Shown here in pieces: positions 7,438-12,176 of a stretch of DNA of 12,176 bases. Below the pieces are notes generated by a model. The model searched no databases. It worked only from the letters and a program-made list of their open reading frames with translations, and had not been told where the DNA came from. This DNA comes from Firmicutes bacterium UBA5227. Lineage in GTDB: Bacteria; Bacillota; Clostridia; Tissierellales; Sedimentibacteraceae. Every line of letters begins with the position of its first letter. Positions within the stretch are counted from its first letter, which is position 1. The position numbers and the translations under genes are program-made. The stretch spans positions 1,028-13,203 of the forward strand of contig DHUT01000004.1 of assembly GCA_002409285.1 (NCBI GenBank), read 5' to 3'.

Positions 7438-8351
7438 TGATAAAATTTTATAAAAACAGAAAAATATATTTTACAATTTCTTTAGTTATTATGATTGTAG
7501 GAATTGTTGCATTATTTGTAAACGGAATTGAACTGTCAATTCAGTTCAAGGGAGGTGCAATAATAAAATATTCCTACGTAGGTGAAATAGATGCAGGGAG
7601 AGCTGCTGAAAAAGTATCTGAGGTTTTGAACAGAACCACAGAGGTACATTTGACTGATGACATGGCGACAGGAAGCAAAAAAATAGAATTGAATCTGTCT
7701 GGTAACAGCGGTCTTGAGGCAAGCGAACAGGAGAAACTGGACGAAGCATTAAAAAAAGAGTTTCCTGAAGCTCAGTTAGAATTGGCGGAATCAAATGTTG
7801 TTGAACCGTTCATAGGGAAAAGAACTTTGATGAACGGAATAACAGCTATAGTTCTGACTTCACTGTTTATTATACTTTATGTAAGGTTCAGATTTAAAAA
7901 GATTTCAGGAATGTCTGCAGGTGTAATAGGTCTGATTGCTCTGTTCCATGATGTGATGGTGGTTTTTTTCACCTTTATAGTTTTAAAAATGCCGATAAAT
8001 GATTCGTTTATTGCAGTAACACTTACTATAATAGGCTATTCTATAAATGATACCATAGTTATTTATGACCGAATAAGAGAAAATCAGCCTTACTTCCAAA
8101 AAAGACCCTTTGAAGAGTTGGTGGATACGAGTATAAATCAGACATTGTCAAGATCAATAAACACAAGTGTGGCTACCGGAGTAAGTATTCTGATAGTATG
8201 CATACTTGCATATATATATAATATTGATTCTATAATGACATTTGCCGTACCAATGCTGGTGGGCATAATAAGCGGATGCTATTCAACTGTATGCCTGGCA
8301 GGACCGATGATGGTTATGTGGCACAACAGAAAACAAACATCAGAATTATAG
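7437..8351 (+). CDS. secF: Protein translocase subunit SecF
   Basis: This 304-residue partner of SecD has a membrane anchor at about 11-29, then QFKGGAIIKYSY (36-47), the usual SecF start of the extracytoplasmic domain. It continues with a periplasmic-type loop to about 125 and five membrane segments. The conserved LIALFHDV (166-173) and IGYSINDTIVIYDRIREN (199-216) are present, with N204 and D205 in the position of the ion-path residues. It overlaps secD by one base, and an AAAGGAGG box inside the end of secD serves as its RBS, so the two proteins should be made in equal amounts. Length is normal for the family. Whether H+ or Na+ drives it cannot be read from the sequence with certainty. Confidence 0.95.
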   Translation: MIKFYKNRKIYFTISLVIMIVGIVALFVNGIELSIQFKGGAIIKYSYVGEIDAGRAAEKVSEVLNRTTEVHLTDDMATGSKKIELNLSGNSGLEASEQEKLDEALKKEFPEAQLELAESNVVEPFIGKRTLMNGITAIVLTSLFIILYVRFRFKKISGMSAGVIGLIALFHDVMVVFFTFIVLKMPINDSFIAVTLTIIGYSINDTIVIYDRIRENQPYFQKRPFEELVDTSINQTLSRSINTSVATGVSILIVCILAYIYNIDSIMTFAVPMLVGIISGCYSTVCLAGPMMVMWHNRKQTSEL

Positions 8352-8367
8352 AAAACGGAGGAAAGTT

Positions 8368-8787
8368 ATGAAAGAATATTTTAATTCAAGATTGGTCAAG
8401 TCGGAAGAATTAAATCACCATAACACTTTATTTGCCGGGAGAACTGCAGAATGGTTTGTGGAGTCATCATTTATTGCTGCCGCATCAACGCTGGGAGATC
8501 CTAAAAATGTAGTGTGTTTAAATATTCATGGCTTACTGTTCAAGAATCCTGTAAATTGCGGCGAAATAGTTAAGTTTACCAGCAGGGTTGTGCATCTTGG
8601 CAAAAGCAGCATTGTAGTTTATACAAAGATGCAGGCAGAACTGGCAAAAACAACTCCTGTCGATGGATTTATAACGTTTATAGCAGTAGACGAAGATGGA
8701 AATAAGATTTATCACGGACTTACGATTGATGACACAGATGATGAAGAAGAGCTTGCATTAAGAGAAAAAGCGAAAAACCTTAGATGA
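8368..8787 (+). CDS. Hotdog-fold acyl-CoA thioesterase (YkhA/YciA/BACH-like)
   Basis: This 139-residue protein has the hotdog acyl-CoA hydrolase pattern. An N-terminal LNHHNTLFAGRTAEWFVES (14-32) matches the family's NxxxTLFGG helix entry. Next come the strand VVCLNIHGLLFKNPV and IVKFTSRVVHLGKSSIVVY, typical of the beta-sheet. In the better-known YkhA-type enzymes the helix carries a pair of acidic residues (roughly IDD); here the site reads FVE, so one acid is replaced and one is Glu. I think this is a recognisable subfamily rather than a dead enzyme, but I cannot verify it. Its substrate is unknown. It starts 16 bp after secF with a GGAGG box and ends the operon. The acidic C-terminal tail (DDTDDEEE) is unusual for such a small enzyme. 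Confidence 0.82.
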   Translation: MKEYFNSRLVKSEELNHHNTLFAGRTAEWFVESSFIAAASTLGDPKNVVCLNIHGLLFKNPVNCGEIVKFTSRVVHLGKSSIVVYTKMQAELAKTTPVDGFITFIAVDEDGNKIYHGLTIDDTDDEEELALREKAKNLR

Positions 8788-8852
8788 TTTTCCTAAGGCA
8801 TATAGGTATTACAATTTAATAAATATTAATTAAGGTTAGGTATTATAAATTA

Positions 8853-8984
8853 TAGGGACTATTGCATTAAACATTTATGTCATCCTGAGTGTTAGCGAAG
8901 GATCTCGCATCATTTAAAATATGAGATTCTTCAGCTTACGGTCTCAGAATGACGCACTGTTAATCACTAATGCAACAGCTCCTA
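8853..8984. repeat. 132-bp palindromic interspersed element (MITE-like) with terminal inverted repeats
   Basis: The ends are imperfect inverted repeats: TAGGGACTATTGCATTA (8853-8869) pairs with 8968-8984, 14 of 17 positions. Inside, GTCATCCTGAG (8879-8889) pairs with CTCAGAATGAC (8943-8953), and GAAGGATCTC (8897-8906) pairs with GAGATTCTTC (8923-8932), so the whole element can form one long hairpin. The core GTCATYCTGAG...GAAGRATCTC is a motif I recognise from intergenic repeats of many bacterial genomes. The element fills the gap between two convergent genes and encodes nothing. Its last three bases are the TAG stop of the GGDEF gene. No clear target duplication beyond TA can be seen. It may act as a two-way transcription barrier, though it has no T-tract. 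Confidence 0.8.
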
Positions 8985-9869
8985 TGATAACATGATGCCC
9001 CTTCCCATGGACTGGGCTTTGGTTGTAAGATTTTCAGACTTTTCAATAAATTCTTCTATTGTTTCTCCCGCATATTCAACGATTGAGCCACATACACTTA
9101 AATTTCTGTTTAAATTAAAACCGTAGTTTTCAATCTCCATTTTTATTTTCTCAGTCATTATTTTTGCTATGTCGATATCCACACTGTTTAAAATAATCAT
9201 GAATTTGTCGTTTCCGTATCTCCCCACCACATCTATCTTCCTTGAATTGGCACTTAATATTGCAGCTACATCCTGAATTATTTTATCAGCCCGATCCGTA
9301 CCGTAAATTTTATTTATTTTTTTAAAATCATCTATGTCAAGTACCAGCAGACAGAAGTTCACACTCTCTTCGACGTAGCTTTGCATGCTGCTTTTTATGC
9401 TTTCGTTCATAAATTGAAAATTATAAAGATTGGTGAGCATGTCTACATTAGCTTTTGATTTTAACTCATTTTCCAGGTGGGTTATTTCTCGCTCTCTTTC
9501 TAACAGCAGCCTTTTCATTTCTTTCTTTTCTGTCAAATCCTGCATTGCAATATAAAAGGTGTCACCTGCGAAACCAAAAATGCTGAATCTAATGAATTTT
9601 TCAAACCTGGTAATGTATTGTTCAATGATTTTATGGTCACTTGTCATGGCGGCTTCACTTAAAATTTTTGGCCAGTCAAATATGGAATTTAATAATTCCG
9701 GAAAAACGTATGTCAATTTTTTGTTCAGAATATCTTTTACAGGTCTGTTCATGAGAAGTTCAGTCTGCTTATTAGCATATATAACTTCAATATCAATTTT
9801 TTCTGAAGCTTCTTTCTCTATTTTGCACTGAACTATTGCGTCTGATAGATAATCTAAGTATTCTTTCAA
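8982..9869 (-). CDS. PAS-GGDEF signalling protein with degenerate GGDEF motif
   Basis: This 295-residue cytosolic protein has a PAS-like sensor region (about 1-115, ending FYIAMQDLTEKKEMKR), a short coiled-coil linker (about 116-138) and a GGDEF domain (about 139-295, starting VDMLTNLYNFQFM). GGDEF domains normally make cyclic di-GMP. Here the signature reads GNDKF (219-223) instead of GGDEF, with Lys replacing the metal-binding Glu, so catalysis is doubtful. The product-binding I-site, RxxD five residues upstream, is kept as RKID (210-213). The protein may therefore sense c-di-GMP instead of making it. LDIDDFKKINKIYG (177-190) is otherwise normal. The start is TTG with AGGGGG seven bases upstream. 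It follows recX by 22 bp in the same transcript. The stop codon TAG is the end of the adjacent palindromic element, but the C-terminus (AQSMGRGIMLS) still ends where the family usually ends. Confidence 0.9.
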   Translation of the reverse strand: MKEYLDYLSDAIVQCKIEKEASEKIDIEVIYANKQTELLMNRPVKDILNKKLTYVFPELLNSIFDWPKILSEAAMTSDHKIIEQYITRFEKFIRFSIFGFAGDTFYIAMQDLTEKKEMKRLLLEREREITHLENELKSKANVDMLTNLYNFQFMNESIKSSMQSYVEESVNFCLLVLDIDDFKKINKIYGTDRADKIIQDVAAILSANSRKIDVVGRYGNDKFMIILNSVDIDIAKIMTEKIKMEIENYGFNLNRNLSVCGSIVEYAGETIEEFIEKSENLTTKAQSMGRGIMLS

Positions 9870-9882
9870 ATTACCGCCCCCT
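9867..9882 (-). promoter_or_regulatory. RBS AGGGGG with TTG start of the GGDEF gene
   Basis: On the minus strand AGGGGG (9877-9882) is followed by seven bases and TTGAAAGAA. The same box, spacing and nine start bases occur at the ATPase gene (2324-2339). No better-placed ATG was found. Confidence 0.65.
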
Positions 9883-9891
9883 CTTATTTTT

Positions 9892-10548
9892 TTAGAAATC
9901 CTCTAAGTCATCAAAATCATAACATTCTTGCTTAAGTAATGTAACTACTGCCTTTTTTACTGTGCTGAATTCAAAACCCTTATTAACTAAATAATTAGAT
10001 AATTTAACGCTTCTCCTTTCATCATCTTTTTTTATAGTTCTGAGCTTTTTGCTGCCTAAGCTCAAAGCTCGTTCTAACTCATCATCTTCAGAAATACAGC
10101 TTAATTTTTCATCGATGATTTCACGGTTTATTCCTTTATGGTAAAGGGCTTCCCGAACCCTTCTTTTTCCATACTTTGAAATATTGATTTTATTATTAAT
10201 CAGAATTTCACTGTATCGTTCGTCGTCTAAATATTTGTTTTGTTTCAATTTTATAACTGCATTATCTATAAACTTAGCATCGTATCCTTTTTCATTAAGC
10301 TTTATTCTTAGCTGCTTTTCACTTTTGAAAGTCCTTGAAAGCACCGATAAAGCGTAATTATATACATTAATTTCCTCTTCAGCCATTAATATTTCTTCTA
10401 TAAAGTCTTCTTTTAGTTCCATGTTCTTTGATAAAGAATATTTAACCATAATATTTATGTCTATTCCAAATGCAAAGCTATCGTCTAAGTAAATATTTAC
10501 TCTGTTCTTATTGTTTTTCTGGTACTCAATCTTAGTAATTTTTTTCAT
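9892..10548 (-). CDS. recX: Regulatory protein RecX
   Basis: This 218-residue, helix-rich, highly charged protein matches RecX, which binds RecA filaments and modulates recombination and the SOS response. The N-terminal MKKITKIEYQKNNKNRVNIYL and FAFGI are typical of Firmicute RecX proteins. The segment KYLDDERYSEILI (105-117) is the family's best-conserved motif. Three repeated three-helix modules can be traced (about 60-105, 106-150, 155-205). The length is at the longer end for the family. The ATG at 10546-10548 follows a GAGGAAAT box, and a well-formed promoter lies about 25-55 bp upstream. No recA or SOS box could be identified nearby. The downstream GGDEF gene is 22 bp away and probably shares the transcript. 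Confidence 0.9.
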   Translation of the reverse strand: MKKITKIEYQKNNKNRVNIYLDDSFAFGIDINIMVKYSLSKNMELKEDFIEEILMAEEEINVYNYALSVLSRTFKSEKQLRIKLNEKGYDAKFIDNAVIKLKQNKYLDDERYSEILINNKINISKYGKRRVREALYHKGINREIIDEKLSCISEDDELERALSLGSKKLRTIKKDDERRSVKLSNYLVNKGFEFSTVKKAVVTLLKQECYDFDDLEDF

Positions 10549-10572
10549 ATCATTTCCTCATAGATTTCTTAT

Positions 10573-10601
10573 ATTTTAGCACATATATCGAAAATTATCA
10601 A
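10573..10601 (-). promoter_or_regulatory. Sigma-A-type promoter for recX
   Basis: On the minus strand TTGATA (10596-10601) and TAAAAT (10573-10578) are separated by 17 bp, each one mismatch from consensus, and TGC precedes the -10. It lies directly before recX and past the protease terminator, so recX and the GGDEF gene form a separate transcription unit. Confidence 0.7.
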
Positions 10602-10634
10602 TAAATGTCTTTTTTAATTCTAAAAATCAGAATC

Positions 10635-10664
10635 AAAAAGGGAACTTACAAGTTCCCCTTTTTT
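10635..10664 (-). terminator. Rho-independent terminator of the protease gene (two-way)
   Basis: GGGAACT (10640-10646) pairs with AGTTCCC (10651-10657) around a TACA loop. On the minus strand the stem is followed by five T (10635-10639), ending the protease transcript. The plus strand has six T (10659-10664), so it could also stop transcription from the left. It lies only ten bases past the protease stop codon. Confidence 0.88.
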
Positions 10665-10673
10665 CGCGATTTT

Positions 10674-11843
10674 TTACGAAAAAATTCTTTCTATATCCAG
10701 CACTCCGGCACCCTGGTCATAAGATGAAGCTTTGATTCTTGAGCATGCGCTTAGGAGCTTTCTTTTAATATCATAGTGGGTGTAGTTAGGGTTTTCATTT
10801 AATAAAAGTGCCGCCGCACCTGATACCATCGGAGCGGACATTGATGTCCCGCTCAGACTGGTATAACCGGTCAAATTAGTGTTTGAGAGAGACGTTATAT
10901 TTACCCCGGGTGCAATCAAGTCAGGCTTTCTTATTTTATCAATAGTCGGCCCTCTGCTGGAGAATTCAGCAATAACATCATCATTTAATTCGGGTGTCCG
11001 TTTATCGTCAAGAGCCCCCACAGAAATAACGTATCTGCTGGTTGCGGGTGACAGGATTGTATTTTTAAGGGGACCGCTGTTCCCTACGGCTGCAATTACT
11101 ATAAGATTGTTTTCAATTGCTCGGTTTGCAGCTTTTACCAGCGGGTCTCTCTTTTCTCTGTACTGAGCAATTGCACCCAGTGAAAAGTTAATTATTCTTG
11201 TTTTATAAACCTCCTTATTGTCTATAATCCACTGAACCGTGGACAAGATATCTGAAGTGTTTCCGTTTCCAATTTCATCAAGAACTTTGATTGACAATAT
11301 GTTTGCCTCAGGAGCTATACCCCGGTACTTTCCCCTGGATGCATACCCATTGCCGGCCAAAATGCCGGCACAATGAGTACCGTGCCCATTGTCATCGTAC
11401 ATTCTAAATTCATTGTTTACAAAGTCCTTGAATCCTACTATTCTGTTGTTTGGATATATTAAATCCGCATGAGGAGATATTCCGGTGTCTATAATAGCAA
11501 CAGTGACATTTTTGCCTGTATAGCCGGTGTTCTGAATTAGGTCAGCGCCAATTACCTTTCTTGCTACATCCATTACAGCAAATACTTTTGCATCGTAGCA
11601 GATAAATTCAACATCAGGATCTGCTGTCAACTCTAATATGGAGTTTATACCCATTTCACAGGCACAGCCGTTTACAATGGGAAGATTATTTTTTAATTTA
11701 TTTGATAAGGAGGAAATTTTACCTTCTTTTACTTTTTTTTTGTCTTTATAGGTTATGATAACTGGTATAATATTATTGTTGCTTGAATATAGCTGTCCTC
11801 TGATGGTTGGGCAAAGCTTGCTGTAATCTATATGATTTTTCAT
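10674..11843 (-). CDS. Subtilisin-family (S8) serine protease, AprX-like, cytosolic
   Basis: The protein has 389 residues from an ATG at 11841-11843. The catalytic triad is complete: D119 (AIIDTGIS), H154 (NGHGTHCAG) and S334 (SGTSMSAPMVSG), with oxyanion N255 (AAVGNSGP). SSRGPTIDKIRKPDLIAPGV near residues 295-315 is characteristic of AprX-like and related S8 peptidases. No signal peptide or membrane segment is present; the N-terminal ~90 residues look like a short inhibitor-type propeptide (VIITYK, then a helix and strands), so it should act inside the cell. The length is slightly below B. subtilis AprX (about 440). A GTG three codons earlier is also in frame, but the AGGTG box (11850-11854) is six bases before the ATG and overlaps the GTG, so I chose ATG. 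The gene is monocistronic, with a terminator ten bases downstream. Substrates and physiological role are unknown. Confidence 0.9.
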   Translation of the reverse strand: MKNHIDYSKLCPTIRGQLYSSNNNIIPVIITYKDKKKVKEGKISSLSNKLKNNLPIVNGCACEMGINSILELTADPDVEFICYDAKVFAVMDVARKVIGADLIQNTGYTGKNVTVAIIDTGISPHADLIYPNNRIVGFKDFVNNEFRMYDDNGHGTHCAGILAGNGYASRGKYRGIAPEANILSIKVLDEIGNGNTSDILSTVQWIIDNKEVYKTRIINFSLGAIAQYREKRDPLVKAANRAIENNLIVIAAVGNSGPLKNTILSPATSRYVISVGALDDKRTPELNDDVIAEFSSRGPTIDKIRKPDLIAPGVNITSLSNTNLTGYTSLSGTSMSAPMVSGAAALLLNENPNYTHYDIKRKLLSACSRIKASSYDQGAGVLDIERIFS

Positions 11844-11859
11844 GATATTCACCTACCTA
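11841..11859 (-). promoter_or_regulatory. RBS that fixes the ATG start of the protease gene
   Basis: On the minus strand TAGGTAGGTG is followed by AATATC and ATG (11841-11843). The in-frame GTG (11850-11852) lies inside this box and would have no spacer, which argues for the ATG. Confidence 0.6.
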
Positions 11860-11907
11860 AATTAATTTATGCTTTTAATTAAAGTTGGTGTTCATTTTTG
11901 AAAAACA

Positions 11908-11916
11908 TGGTATAAT
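11908..11916 (+). promoter_or_regulatory. Extended -10 promoter (TGG-TATAAT) for the response regulator gene
   Basis: A perfect TATAAT (11911-11916) is preceded by TGG, an extended -10. There is no good -35 at the usual distance. Transcription would begin near 11923 and give a leader of about 195 nt that contains the hairpin repeat. The region 11853-12116 holds no gene I can support. Confidence 0.5.
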
Positions 11917-11959
11917 ATATTAATAGTTAATTAGCAGCTATTATAGTGACGGTAGTCCG

Positions 11960-12033
11960 ATGTCATTCTGAGGGAAAAACCGAGGGAACTAATCTTTTGG
12001 TGTAGGATTCTTCCCTGCTGTTCAGGACGACAT
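11960..12033. repeat. Second, diverged copy of the palindromic GTCATTCTGAG repeat
   Basis: ATGTCATTCTGA (11960-11971) is the near reverse complement of the right end (TTCAGGACGACAT, 12021-12033). AGGGAA (11983-11988) pairs with TTCCCT (12009-12014). The core matches the element at 8879-8953, but the terminal TATTGCATTA-type repeats are missing and the arms are more diverged. It lies in the leader before the response regulator gene. A separate small inverted repeat, GCAATTA (12056-12062) with TAATTGC (12075-12081), follows it. Confidence 0.7.
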
Positions 12034-12116
12034 GCTGCTTCGCTGCATATTCATAGCAATTACAATCAATATATTAATTGCATGTCAAATGCTTATCAAT
12101 TGTTAGGGAGGTATTT

Positions 12117-12176
12117 ATGCCTAAAATATTAGTAGTAGATGATGAAAGACCGATAGCTGAAATAATAAAGTACAAT
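12117..12176 (+). CDS. Response regulator receiver domain, N-terminal fragment (OmpR/PhoB-like)
   Basis: Twenty codons precede the right edge and read MPKILVVDDERPIAEIIKYN. The strand KILVVDDE with paired aspartates (D8, D9) is the start of a receiver domain, which is switched by phosphorylation at a later aspartate outside the window. The closest pattern I know is the WalR/PhoB group (ILVVDDE.PIA.I..), usually a DNA-binding OmpR-type regulator beside a histidine kinase, but the output domain is not visible. The ATG at 12117-12119 follows a GGGAGG box five bases upstream. The long leader carries the palindromic repeat. Confidence 0.88.
   Translation, partial: MPKILVVDDERPIAEIIKYN

Noticed and set aside
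8778..8798. Hairpin CCTTAG...CTAAGG across the thioesterase stop codon as a terminator
   Set aside because: The stem is only six pairs with low stability, a nine-base loop and no T-tract after it.
8803..8845. Direct repeat TAGGTATTA (8803-8811 and 8837-8845)
   Set aside because: Two short A/T-rich copies without a partner structure; not enough to call a regulatory site or array.
11850..11852. GTG as the start of the protease gene
   Set aside because: It sits inside the ribosome-binding box with no spacer; the ATG nine bases downstream is well placed.

Overview
The window reads as ordinary chromosome of a low-GC, Gram-positive, probably anaerobic member of the Clostridia. I base this on the A/T-rich codon use, strong AGGAGG-type ribosome sites, TTG starts, a Firmicute-type topoisomerase III, short SecD and SecF proteins, biotin-dependent sodium-pump decarboxylase subunits and an AprX-like cytosolic protease. 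A Sedimentibacter/Tissierellales-like source would fit, but that is a guess from gene flavour only.

Layout. (1) Positions 1-2443, minus strand: an operon of a P-loop ATPase of the PRK06851 type followed by a multi-pass membrane transporter that runs off the left edge. It is driven by a strong sigma-A-like promoter whose start point abuts a long inverted repeat. (2) 2473-4660, plus: topB (DNA topoisomerase III), transcribed divergently from its own extended -10 promoter. (3) 4814-8787, plus: a tight five-gene operon of the sodium-pump decarboxylase beta subunit, a 41-residue gamma-like subunit, secD, secF and a hotdog thioesterase. (4) 8853-8984: a 132-bp palindromic interspersed element between two convergent genes. 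(5) 8982-10601, minus: recX and a PAS-GGDEF protein with a degenerate active site, with a recX promoter. (6) 10635-11843, minus: a subtilisin-family protease with its own terminator. (7) 11908-12176, plus: a leader containing a second palindromic repeat, then the first 20 codons of a response regulator gene.

How the genes fit together. The central operon puts two membrane energy-coupling systems in one transcript: the carboxybiotin-driven Na+ pump channel and SecDF, which uses an ion gradient to help protein export. No alpha or biotin-carrier subunit is present locally, so the pump must be completed from elsewhere or used differently. Genome maintenance (topB, recX) and signalling (GGDEF protein, response regulator) fill the flanks. 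I see no phage, CRISPR, toxin-antitoxin or defence locus, and no rRNA or tRNA gene. The most interesting material is the Na+ pump/SecDF linkage, the GGDEF protein that keeps a c-di-GMP binding site but has lost its catalytic motif, and two hairpin-forming repeats, one of which supplies a neighbouring gene's stop codon.
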